Assembly: GCA_002421825.1 (NCBI GenBank)
Contig: DISR01000023.1
Coordinates: 20,451 to 62,642 of the forward strand
DNA: 42,192 nt
From: Thiobacillus sp. UBA6205
Lineage (GTDB): Bacteria > Pseudomonadota > Gammaproteobacteria > Burkholderiales > Thiobacillaceae
Reading direction: 5' to 3'
The translations under genes and the position numbers were made by a program. Shown in pieces: positions 1 through 7,551 of this stretch. Under the pieces are notes generated by a model. It searched no databases. It had not been told where the DNA came from and worked only from the letters and a program-made list of their open reading frames with translations. The stretch's first letter is position 1, and each line of letters opens with the position of its first letter.

Positions 1-840
1 CTCTTGATGAAGGAAATCATCATCCCGAGCGGCGCCAGCAAGGGCCTGTTCATCCTCGGCCCCATCCTCGCCATCGCGCCGGCGCTGGCGGCGTGGGCGG
101 TGATCCCCTTCACGGAAAAATGGGTGCTGGCCGACATCAACGCCGGCCTCTTGTACGTCATGGCCATCACCTCCATGGGGGTGTACGGCGTGATCGTGGC
201 GGGCTGGGCCTCCAACTCCAAATACGCCTTCCTCGGCGCCATGCGCTCGGCGGCGCAGATCGTGTCCTACGAGATCGCCATGGGCTTCGCCCTGGTCGGC
301 GTACTCATGGCCGCGCAAAGCCTCAACCTCGTCGACATCGTCGAAGGGCAGGCGGGCGGATTCTGGCACTGGTACTTCCTGCCGCTGTTCCCGCTTTTCC
401 TCGTCTATCTCATTTCCGGTGTGGCCGAGACCAACCGCGCGCCCTTCGACGTGGCCGAGGGCGAGTCCGAGATCGTCGCCGGCTTCCATGTGGAATATTC
501 CGGCATGGCCTTCGCCGTGTTCTTCCTCGCCGAATACGCCAACATGATCCTGATCGCGGCGCTGACCACGCTCATGTTTCTGGGCGGGTGGCTGTCGCCG
601 TTCCCCTTCCTGGCCAGGATTCCACTGGTCGGATGGCTCCTCCAGGACGGTTTCATCTGGTGGGCGGCCAAGGTGGCTTTCGTGCTGTTCCTGTTCCTGT
701 GGTTCCGCGCCACCTTCCCACGCTACCGCTACGACCAGATCATGCGCCTGGGCTGGAAGGTGTTCATCCCCATCACCATCGTCTGGATCGTCGTCGTCGG
801 CGGCATGATGCAGACCCCGTTCAAGCACTGGTTCCACTGA
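1..840 (+). CDS. nuoH: NADH-quinone oxidoreductase subunit H (3' part)
   Basis: Membrane subunit of respiratory complex I that forms much of the quinone-binding chamber where the peripheral arm meets the membrane arm. The 5' end lies outside the window: about 279 residues are visible against roughly 330-350 for the family, and the frame is open from the first base, so the internal ATG near base 7 is not the true start. The highly conserved loop ETNRAPFDVAEGESEIVAG is present around visible residues 139-157, followed by the conserved EYSGMAFAVFFLAEYANM segment and further hydrophobic helices. The stop is 10 bases before nuoI, consistent with one operon. The identification is firm. Confidence 0.97.
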   Translation, partial: LLMKEIIIPSGASKGLFILGPILAIAPALAAWAVIPFTEKWVLADINAGLLYVMAITSMGVYGVIVAGWASNSKYAFLGAMRSAAQIVSYEIAMGFALVGVLMAAQSLNLVDIVEGQAGGFWHWYFLPLFPLFLVYLISGVAETNRAPFDVAEGESEIVAGFHVEYSGMAFAVFFLAEYANMILIAALTTLMFLGGWLSPFPFLARIPLVGWLLQDGFIWWAAKVAFVLFLFLWFRATFPRYRYDQIMRLGWKVFIPITIVWIVVVGGMMQTPFKHWFH

Positions 841-850
841 GGAGAATGGG

Positions 851-1339
851 ATGAAACGCATCTTCAATTTCCTCAACAGCCTGATCCTGTGGGAACTGCT
901 CAAGGGCATGCGCCTGACCGGCCGCTACATGTTCTCGCGCAAGATCACCATCCAGTTCCCGGAAGAAAAGACTCCGCAAAGTCCGCGCTTCCGCGGCCTG
1001 CATGCGCTGCGCCGCTACCCCAACGGCGAGGAGCGCTGCATCGCCTGCAAACTGTGCGAGGCGGTATGCCCGGCGCTGGCCATTACCATCGAATCCGAGC
1101 AGCGCGCTGATGGTTCGAGAAGGACCACGCGCTACGACATCGATCTGACCAAGTGCATTTTCTGCGGCTTCTGCGAGGAATCCTGCCCGGTCGATTCGAT
1201 CGTGGAAACCCACATCCTCGAATACCACGGCGAGAAGCGCGGCGACCTCTACTACACCAAGCCCATGCTGCTGGCGGTGGGCGACAAGTACGAGGCGGAA
1301 ATCGCCGCGCGCCGCGAACAGGACGCCCAATACCGGTGA
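851..1339 (+). CDS. nuoI: NADH-quinone oxidoreductase subunit I, 2x[4Fe-4S]
   Basis: Ferredoxin-like subunit of the complex I peripheral arm that carries clusters N6a and N6b and passes electrons toward the quinone site. The 162-residue product has two complete CxxCxxCxxxCP motifs, C63/C66/C69/C73 (CIACKLCEAVCP) and C102/C105/C108/C112 (CIFCGFCEESCP), exactly as the family requires. The N-terminal amphipathic stretch before residue 30 is the usual membrane-docking part. A GGAG-type ribosome site lies just upstream of the ATG at 851. It sits 10 bases after nuoH and 4 bases before nuoJ, within the nuo operon. Length and motifs are ordinary for the family. Confidence 0.98.
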   Translation: MKRIFNFLNSLILWELLKGMRLTGRYMFSRKITIQFPEEKTPQSPRFRGLHALRRYPNGEERCIACKLCEAVCPALAITIESEQRADGSRRTTRYDIDLTKCIFCGFCEESCPVDSIVETHILEYHGEKRGDLYYTKPMLLAVGDKYEAEIAARREQDAQYR

Positions 1340-1343
1340 TGCA

Positions 1344-1985
1344 ATGACATTCGACCAGTTCATTTTCTACTTCTTCTCCGCCATCCTGCTGTTCGCGGGC
1401 CTGCGTGTGATCACCGCGCGCAACCCGGTGCACGCCGCGCTCTACCTGGTGCTGGCTTTCTTCACCGCGGCCGGCCTGTGGATGACGCTGGAGGCCGAGT
1501 TCCTCGCCATCACCCTGGTGCTGGTCTATGTCGGCGCGGTCATGGTGCTGTTCCTGTTCGTGGTGATGATGCTGGACATCAACCTGGATAAATTGAAGGA
1601 GGGCTTCTGGGACTACCTGCCGCTGGCCTTGCCGGTGGCGATCCTGCTGATGCTGGAGATGGCCGTGGTGCTGGGCGGGCGCTTCTTCGGCCTGGACAAA
1701 TATTCGGCCCCTGTCGCGAAGGCGGCCGATTACAGCAATACCAAGGAATTGGGGCGCCTGCTCTACACCGAGTACGTCTACGCCTTCGAACTCGCTGCCG
1801 TCATCCTGCTGGTGGCGATCGTGGCGGCGATCGCGCTCACCATGCGCAAGCGGAAAGACACCAAATACATCGACCCGGCCCAGCAGGTTGCCGTCAAGCG
1901 CGCCGACCGCGTGCGCCTGGTGAAAATGCCGGCGGAACAGGGATCAGGAATCAGGGATCAGGAATCAGGGGGAAGCGCGAAGTGA
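1344..1985 (+). CDS. nuoJ: NADH-quinone oxidoreductase subunit J
   Basis: Antiporter-adjacent membrane subunit of complex I. The 213-residue product has the expected five hydrophobic helices, including the conserved glycine-rich third helix region VYVGAVMVLFLFVVMMLDI that takes part in conformational coupling. Its stop overlaps the GTG start of nuoK (GTGA), so the two are translationally coupled. Odd point: the last residues (GSGIRDQESGGSAK) are encoded by a tandem heptamer array at 1941-1968, a repeat type also found elsewhere in the window. The extreme C-terminus is therefore probably repeat-derived rather than ancestral. The tail follows a charged segment beyond the last helix, so a loss of function is not expected. 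Confidence 0.96.
   Translation: MTFDQFIFYFFSAILLFAGLRVITARNPVHAALYLVLAFFTAAGLWMTLEAEFLAITLVLVYVGAVMVLFLFVVMMLDINLDKLKEGFWDYLPLALPVAILLMLEMAVVLGGRFFGLDKYSAPVAKAADYSNTKELGRLLYTEYVYAFELAAVILLVAIVAAIALTMRKRKDTKYIDPAQQVAVKRADRVRLVKMPAEQGSGIRDQESGGSAK
1941..1968 (+). repeat. Four tandem heptamers inside the 3' end of nuoJ
   Basis: Bases 1941-1968 are GGATCAG, GAATCAG, GGATCAG, GAATCAG, an exact period of 7 with one alternating base. The array is read in frame as part of the NuoJ C-terminus and ends 14 bases before the nuoK start. The same period-7 organisation with other bases occurs at 22097-22138, 22996-23030 and 40549-40576. Confidence 0.9.
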
Positions 1986-2287
1986 TTTCTCTATCTCACT
2001 ATCTCATTCTGGGCGGGTTGCTGTTCGCCATCAGCGTGCTGGGCATTTTCCTCAACCGCAAGAACGTCATCATCCTGTTGATGGCGATCGAACTCATGCT
2101 GCTCGCGGTCAACACCAATTTCATCGCCTTCTCGCATTACCTGGGCGACATCCACGGCCAGGTGTTCGTGTTCTTCATTCTTACCGTGGCCGCGGCCGAG
2201 TCTGCCATCGGCCTGGCCATCCTGGTGGTGCTGTTCCGCAACCTGAAAACGATCAACGTCGATGACCTCGACCAGTTGAAAGGCTGA
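1982..2287 (+). CDS. nuoK: NADH-quinone oxidoreductase subunit K
   Basis: Small membrane subunit of complex I on the proton-translocation path. The 101-residue product has three hydrophobic helices and both buried glutamates of the family, E37 in the second helix (MAIELMLLAVN) and E73 in the third (AAAESAIGLAI), equivalent to E. coli Glu36 and Glu72. The start is a GTG overlapping the nuoJ stop, and no better in-frame start preserves the first helix. nuoL starts 2 bases after its stop. An ordinary member of the family in its normal operon position. Confidence 0.97.
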   Translation: MISLSHYLILGGLLFAISVLGIFLNRKNVIILLMAIELMLLAVNTNFIAFSHYLGDIHGQVFVFFILTVAAAESAIGLAILVVLFRNLKTINVDDLDQLKG

Positions 2288-2289
2288 CG

Positions 2290-4290
2290 ATGAGCATGCA
2301 AGCCTGGTATCTAACCGTCCCCCTCGCCCCGCTGTTCGGCGCCATCCTGGCCGGCCTGTTCGGCAAATTCATCGGCCGCACGCTGTCGCACGCGGTGACC
2401 ATTGCCGGCGTGGCGATCGCCTTCGTCGCCTCCGCGGTGATTTTCCAGGACGTGCAGGCCGGCCATGTCTTCAACGGCAGCGTCTACACCTGGATGACCA
2501 GCGGCGACGTGCGCTTCGAGGTCGGTTTCCTGATCGATCCGCTCACCACCATGATGATGCTGGTGGTGACCTTCGTCTCGCTCATGGTGCATGTCTACAC
2601 CATCGGCTACATGCACGACGATCCCGGCTACCAGCGCTTCTTCAGCTACATCTCGCTGTTCACCTTCTCCATGCTCATGCTGGTGATGTCGAACAACTTC
2701 CTGCAGCTGTTCTTCGGCTGGGAAGCGGTGGGCCTGGTGTCCTACCTCCTGATCGGCTTCTGGTACACGCGCGACACCGCCATCTACGCCAATCTGAAAG
2801 CATTTTTGGTCAACCGCGTGGGCGACTTCGGCTTCATCCTGGGAATTGGCCTGGTGCTGGCACACTTCGGCTCGCTCGACTATGCTACCGTGTTCGCGCG
2901 CGCGCCGGAGCTGGCCACCGCCACCATCACCCTCATATCCGGCCAGGAATGGTCGCTGATGACGGTGGTCTGCATCCTGCTGTTCATCGGCGCCATGGGC
3001 AAGTCGGCGCAGTTCCCGCTGCACGTGTGGCTGCCCGACTCGATGGAGGGCCCGACCCCGATTTCCGCCCTGATCCACGCCGCCACCATGGTGACGGCGG
3101 GCATTTTCATGGTTGCGCGCATGTCGCCGTTGTTCGAGCTTAGCGACACGGCGCTGTCCTTCGTCATGATCATCGGCGCCATCACCGCGCTGTTCATGGG
3201 CTTCCTCGGCGTGATCCAGAACGACATCAAGCGCGTGGTGGCGTATTCCACGCTGTCGCAGCTGGGCTACATGACCGTGGCCCTGGGCGCCTCGGCCTAT
3301 TCGGTGGCGGTGTTCCACCTCATGACCCATGCCTTCTTCAAGGCGCTGCTGTTCCTCGCCGCGGGTTCGATCATCATCGGCATGCACCACAACCAGGACA
3401 TCCGCTACATGGGCGGCCTCAGGAAATACATGCCCATCACCTGGATCACCTCGCTGATCGGCTCGCTGGCATTGATCGGCACGCCTTTCCTGTCCGGTTT
3501 CTATTCCAAGGAAAACATCATCGAGGCGGTGAAGTTCTCCAACCTGCCGGTGTCCGGCATCGCCTACTGGGCGGTGCTGATCGGCGTGTTCGTGACCGCG
3601 TTCTATTCCTTCCGCATGTACTTCCTGGTGTTCCACGGCAAGGAGCGCTTCCACAACGCGCACCACCATCATCATGAGGTGCAGGAGCATGCCGAGGACC
3701 ATCACGACCACACCCCGCACGAATCGCCCTGGGTGGTGACCATTCCGCTGCTGGCGCTTGCCATCCCGTCTCTGGCCATCGGCTACATGACCGTCGGTCC
3801 GATGCTGTTCGGGGAATATTTCGGCAACGCAATTTATGTGGCCGATCGCCATGCGGCGATGCAGGAACTCGAGCACCATTACCACGGCGCCGCCGCCATG
3901 GCGCTGCACGCAGTGTCCACGCTGCCGTTCTGGCTGGCGGTGGCCGGTGTGGGCCTGTCCTGGTTCTTCTATCTCAAGCGCCAGGACATCCCGGCCATGA
4001 TCCAGAAGAAGTTCAGCCTGATCTATGCCATCCTCGAGCGCAAGTACGGCTTCGACGATTTCAACGACTGGTTCTTCGCCGGCGGCGCGCGCAAGCTTGG
4101 CGGCGGGCTGTGGCGGCGCGGCGACCAGATGGTGATCGACGGCTGGCTGGTGAACGGAACGGCCAGTCTGATCGGCTGCGCTTCGCGCCTCATCCGCCAT
4201 GTGCAGTCCGGCTACATCTATCACTATGCATTTGCCATGATCATCGGCGTGTTCGTGCTGGTGACCTGGTTTGTCAGAGCTACGGCTTAA
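2290..4290 (+). CDS. nuoL: NADH-quinone oxidoreductase subunit L (antiporter-like)
   Basis: Distal antiporter-like proton-pumping subunit of complex I. The 666-residue product is of normal size. It carries the Proton_antipo_M signature with conserved residues in FFGWEAVGLVSYLLIGFWY (the pump glutamate) and PTPISALIHAATMVTAGIF, plus discontinuous-helix segments. The long C-terminal lateral helix and final anchor characteristic of NuoL, and absent from NuoM and NuoN, are present after about residue 560. Between helices, around residues 454-478, a loop is very rich in histidine (HNAHHHHHEVQEHAEDHH and beyond), a charged cytoplasmic or periplasmic loop seen in some proteobacterial NuoL proteins. 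nuoM starts 12 bases downstream. Confidence 0.98.
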   Translation: MSMQAWYLTVPLAPLFGAILAGLFGKFIGRTLSHAVTIAGVAIAFVASAVIFQDVQAGHVFNGSVYTWMTSGDVRFEVGFLIDPLTTMMMLVVTFVSLMVHVYTIGYMHDDPGYQRFFSYISLFTFSMLMLVMSNNFLQLFFGWEAVGLVSYLLIGFWYTRDTAIYANLKAFLVNRVGDFGFILGIGLVLAHFGSLDYATVFARAPELATATITLISGQEWSLMTVVCILLFIGAMGKSAQFPLHVWLPDSMEGPTPISALIHAATMVTAGIFMVARMSPLFELSDTALSFVMIIGAITALFMGFLGVIQNDIKRVVAYSTLSQLGYMTVALGASAYSVAVFHLMTHAFFKALLFLAAGSIIIGMHHNQDIRYMGGLRKYMPITWITSLIGSLALIGTPFLSGFYSKENIIEAVKFSNLPVSGIAYWAVLIGVFVTAFYSFRMYFLVFHGKERFHNAHHHHHEVQEHAEDHHDHTPHESPWVVTIPLLALAIPSLAIGYMTVGPMLFGEYFGNAIYVADRHAAMQELEHHYHGAAAMALHAVSTLPFWLAVAGVGLSWFFYLKRQDIPAMIQKKFSLIYAILERKYGFDDFNDWFFAGGARKLGGGLWRRGDQMVIDGWLVNGTASLIGCASRLIRHVQSGYIYHYAFAMIIGVFVLVTWFVRATA

Positions 4291-4302
4291 GAAAGAAAAA
4301 CA

Positions 4303-5787
4303 ATGTTCGGTATGCCGCCTCTTAGTCTCGTCATCTGGGTGCCGATCCTCGGCGGTCTCGCCGTGCTCGCCACCGGCAACGACAGGAATGCGCCTCTTGC
4401 GCGCTGGCTCGCGCTGGTTGCCGCCGCCCTGGGGTTCATCGTCTCCATCCCGCTCTACACCGGCTTCGATGCCACTACCCATGCCGTGCAGTTCGAGGAA
4501 CTGGCGCCCTGGATCTACCGTTTCAACGTCAACTACCACCTGGGCGTGGACGGCATTTCCATGCCCTTCATCCTGCTGAACAGCTTCACCACGCTGCTGG
4601 TGGTGATCGCGGGCTGGGAGGTGATCCGGAAGAAGGTCGCCCAGTACATGGCCGCCTTCCTCATCATGTCCGGCCTCATCAACGGGGTGTTCGCCGCGCT
4701 CGACGCGGTGCTGTTCTACGTGTTCTTCGAGTCCATGCTGATTCCCATGTACCTGGTGATCGGTGTGTGGGGCGGTCCGAACCGGGTCTACGCTGCGTTC
4801 AAGTTCTTCCTCTACACCCTGCTGGGTTCGCTGTTGATGCTGGTGGCCTTCATCTACCTGTACTTCCAGGCCGGCAACAGCTTCGAGATCCTCGACTACC
4901 ACAAGCTCGCCATCGGCATGACGGCGCAGGAGCTGTTGTTCGTGGCCTTCTTCCTGGCGTTTGCGGTGAAGGTGCCGATGTGGCCGGTGCATACCTGGCT
5001 GCCGGACGCCCACGTGGAAGCGCCCACCGGCGGTTCCGTGGTGCTGGCGGCGATCACGCTTAAAGTCGGCGCCTATGGCTTCCTGCGCTTTTCCATGCCC
5101 ATTGTGCCGGACGCCAGCCATGAGCTGGCCTGGTTCGTGATCACGCTGTCCCTGATTGCCGTGGCCTACATCGGCCTGGTCGCGCTGGTGCAGGCCGACA
5201 TGAAGAAACTGATCGCCTATTCGTCGATCGCGCACATGGGTTTCGTCACCCTGGGCTTTTTCATGTTCAACCCGCTCGGCATCGAGGGCGGCCTGGTGCA
5301 GATGATCTCGCACGGTTTCATTTCCGGCGCGCTGTTCCTGTGCATCGGCGTGATGTACGACCGCCTGCATTCGCGCCAGATCAAGGACTACGGCGGGCTG
5401 GCCAACAGGATGCCGGTGTTTGCCGCCTTTTTCATGCTGTTCGCCATGGCCAACTCCGGGTTGCCGGCGACTTCCGGCTTCGTCGGCGAGTTCATGGTCA
5501 TCATGTCCGCGACCAAGGTCAACTTCTGGTTTGCCTTCATCGCCGCCACCACGCTGATTTTCGGCGCCGCCTACACCCTGTGGATGTACAAGCGCGTGGT
5601 GTTCGGCAAGGTGACCAATCCGCACGTGGAAGAAATGCAGGACATCAACAAGCGCGAATTCCTCATTCTCGGCGTGCTGGCCGTGTGCGTGCTGGGCATG
5701 GGCCTGTATCCGAAGCCCTTTACCGATGTCATGCATGCATCGGTCGACAACCTGATCGCCCATGTGGGGCAGAGCAAACTGCCATGA
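4303..5787 (+). CDS. nuoM: NADH-quinone oxidoreductase subunit M (antiporter-like)
   Basis: Second antiporter-like proton-pumping subunit of complex I. The 494-residue product has about 14 hydrophobic helices and the characteristic motifs FFESMLIPMYLVIG (the pump glutamate), PMWPVHTWLPDAHVEAPT and KKLIAYSSIAHMGFVTLG. The ATG at 4303 follows nuoL closely. Its TGA stop overlaps the ATG of nuoN (ATGA at 5784-5787), implying translational coupling of M and N. Nothing in it departs from the family. Confidence 0.98.
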   Translation: MFGMPPLSLVIWVPILGGLAVLATGNDRNAPLARWLALVAAALGFIVSIPLYTGFDATTHAVQFEELAPWIYRFNVNYHLGVDGISMPFILLNSFTTLLVVIAGWEVIRKKVAQYMAAFLIMSGLINGVFAALDAVLFYVFFESMLIPMYLVIGVWGGPNRVYAAFKFFLYTLLGSLLMLVAFIYLYFQAGNSFEILDYHKLAIGMTAQELLFVAFFLAFAVKVPMWPVHTWLPDAHVEAPTGGSVVLAAITLKVGAYGFLRFSMPIVPDASHELAWFVITLSLIAVAYIGLVALVQADMKKLIAYSSIAHMGFVTLGFFMFNPLGIEGGLVQMISHGFISGALFLCIGVMYDRLHSRQIKDYGGLANRMPVFAAFFMLFAMANSGLPATSGFVGEFMVIMSATKVNFWFAFIAATTLIFGAAYTLWMYKRVVFGKVTNPHVEEMQDINKREFLILGVLAVCVLGMGLYPKPFTDVMHASVDNLIAHVGQSKLP

Positions 5788-7229
5788 ACTTCAGCCTAGC
5801 CGAACTCGTTCCGTTGCTGCCGGAAATTTTCCTGCTGGCCATGCTTTCGCTCATTCTCGTCGTGGACACGATGCTGAAGGACAGCCAGCGTACGGCCACC
5901 TATGTGTTCACATTGCTCACGCTGGCCGGCTGCGCCTGGCTTACCTTCAGCGGCCACCGTACCGATCCTGTGCATGCCTTCTCGGGCATGTTCGTCGACG
6001 ACACCCTGGCAGACGTGCTGAAGCTGGCGCTTTACCTTGCAGTGGCATTCATGCTGGTGTATTCGCGCAGCTACCTGCAGGCGCGCGGGCTGTTCAAGGG
6101 CGAGTTCTATGCGCTGACCCTGTTCGCCACGCTGGGCATGATGGTGATGATTTCCGCCGGCCATTTCCTCACCCTCTACCTGGGCCTGGAGCTGCTGTCG
6201 CTGTCTCTCTACGCCATGGTTGCGCTGCAGCGCGATTCCGCCGTCGCCACCGAGGCGGCGATGAAGTATTTCGTGCTGGGCGCCATCGCCTCGGGCATGC
6301 TGCTCTATGGCATGTCCATGGTCTACGGCAGCACCGGCTCGCTGATGCTGTCCGATGTCTCGGTTGCGCTGCAGGAAGGCGCCGGACAGAAGGTGCCGCT
6401 GGTGTTCGGCCTGGTGTTCATCGTCGCCGGTCTCGCCTTCAAGCTGGGCGCGGTGCCCTTCCACATGTGGGTGCCGGACGTCTACCACGGCGCCCCCACC
6501 GCGGTGACGCTGTTCATCAGCAGTGCGCCCAAGCTCGCTGCCTTCGCCTTCAGCATCCGGCTGCTGGTGCAGGGCCTGGAAGTGCTGCATACGGACTGGC
6601 GCGACATGCTGGTGCTGCTGGCAGTGCTGTCCATGGCCGTCGGCAACCTCGCCGCCATCGCCCAGAACAACATCAAGCGCATGCTGGCGTACTCGACCAT
6701 TTCGCACATGGGTTTCCTGCTGCTCGGCATTCTTGCGGGAAGCCAGAACGGTTATGCCGCGTCCATGTTCTACAGCGTGATCTATGCCCTGATGAGCCTG
6801 GGCGGCTTCGGCATCATCCTGCTGCTTGCGCGCCAGGGCTTCGAGTCGGATGAACTGGACGATCTCAAGGGCCTTAACCAGCGCAGCCCCTGGGCAGCCT
6901 TCCTCATGCTGCTGCTGATGTTCTCCATGGCCGGCATCCCGCCGACCGTGGGCTTCTATGCCAAGTTGTCGGTGCTGCAGGCCGTGGTCGAAGCCGGCCT
7001 GGTGTGGCTGGCCGTGGTGGCGGTGCTGTTCTCGCTGATCGGCGCGTTCTACTACCTGCGCGTGGTCAAGCTCATGTACTTCGACGAGCCGCTGCAGGTT
7101 GCGCCAATCGAGGCGCCAGGCGACATGCGCCTTGCCCTGTCCATCAACGGCCTCGCCATCCTGGCGCTGGGCATTCTGCCCGGCCCGTTGATGGGCGTAT
7201 GCCTGATTGCCGTACAATCCTCGCTTTGA
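5784..7229 (+). CDS. nuoN: NADH-quinone oxidoreductase subunit N (antiporter-like)
   Basis: Third antiporter-like subunit of complex I, next to NuoK. The start is the ATG at 5784 overlapping the nuoM stop; the frame is open much further upstream but that part lies inside nuoM and is not homologous. The 481-residue product begins MNFSLAELVPLLPEIFLL. It carries LYLGLELLSLSLYAMVAL (the conserved glutamate), KLGAVPFHMWVPDVYHGAPT and KRMLAYSTISHMGFLLLG. The last nuo gene, followed after 28 bases by the DUF2818 gene. Confidence 0.98.
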   Translation: MNFSLAELVPLLPEIFLLAMLSLILVVDTMLKDSQRTATYVFTLLTLAGCAWLTFSGHRTDPVHAFSGMFVDDTLADVLKLALYLAVAFMLVYSRSYLQARGLFKGEFYALTLFATLGMMVMISAGHFLTLYLGLELLSLSLYAMVALQRDSAVATEAAMKYFVLGAIASGMLLYGMSMVYGSTGSLMLSDVSVALQEGAGQKVPLVFGLVFIVAGLAFKLGAVPFHMWVPDVYHGAPTAVTLFISSAPKLAAFAFSIRLLVQGLEVLHTDWRDMLVLLAVLSMAVGNLAAIAQNNIKRMLAYSTISHMGFLLLGILAGSQNGYAASMFYSVIYALMSLGGFGIILLLARQGFESDELDDLKGLNQRSPWAAFLMLLLMFSMAGIPPTVGFYAKLSVLQAVVEAGLVWLAVVAVLFSLIGAFYYLRVVKLMYFDEPLQVAPIEAPGDMRLALSINGLAILALGILPGPLMGVCLIAVQSSL

Positions 7230-7257
7230 TCGTTGGACCTATCCGGCCTGAATCTGT

Positions 7258-7551
7258 ATGGAAGCCTCGCTGCTGCTGGCAATCGCGCTGATTGCCGCCA
7301 ACCTGCCGTTCCTGGGGGAACGGCTGTTCTTCGTTAAAACACTGGTCTCGGGCAAGCACCTGGGCTGGCGCCTGCTGGAACTGGTGGTGCTGTATTTCGT
7401 GGTCGGCGGCATCGGCCTGCTGCTGGAAAGGAAGGGCGGCGACATCCATGCCCAGAACTGGGAGTTCTATGCCGTCACCGCCTCGCTGTTCGCGGTGTTC
7501 GCCTTTCCGGGTTTCATCTACCGCTATCTCTGGCGCAAGAAGGGCACTTAA
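7258..7551 (+). CDS. DUF2818 family small membrane protein
   Basis: A 97-residue protein with three hydrophobic segments (about residues 4-22, 38-55 and 70-88) and short charged ends. It resembles the DUF2818 family, which typically lies directly after nuoN in betaproteobacteria. Its function is not established; the position suggests a complex I accessory or assembly role, but that is inference from context only. The TAA stop overlaps the mutS stop on the opposite strand (7548-7551), so there is no room for a separate terminator between the two convergent genes. Confidence 0.85.
   Translation: MEASLLLAIALIAANLPFLGERLFFVKTLVSGKHLGWRLLELVVLYFVVGGIGLLLERKGGDIHAQNWEFYAVTASLFAVFAFPGFIYRYLWRKKGT

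Noticed and set aside
2311..5763. 1,150-residue open frame on the minus strand across nuoL-nuoM
   Set aside because: His/Gln/Glu/Arg-rich composition typical of the antisense of GC-rich membrane-protein genes; the plus strand holds unmistakable nuoL and nuoM.
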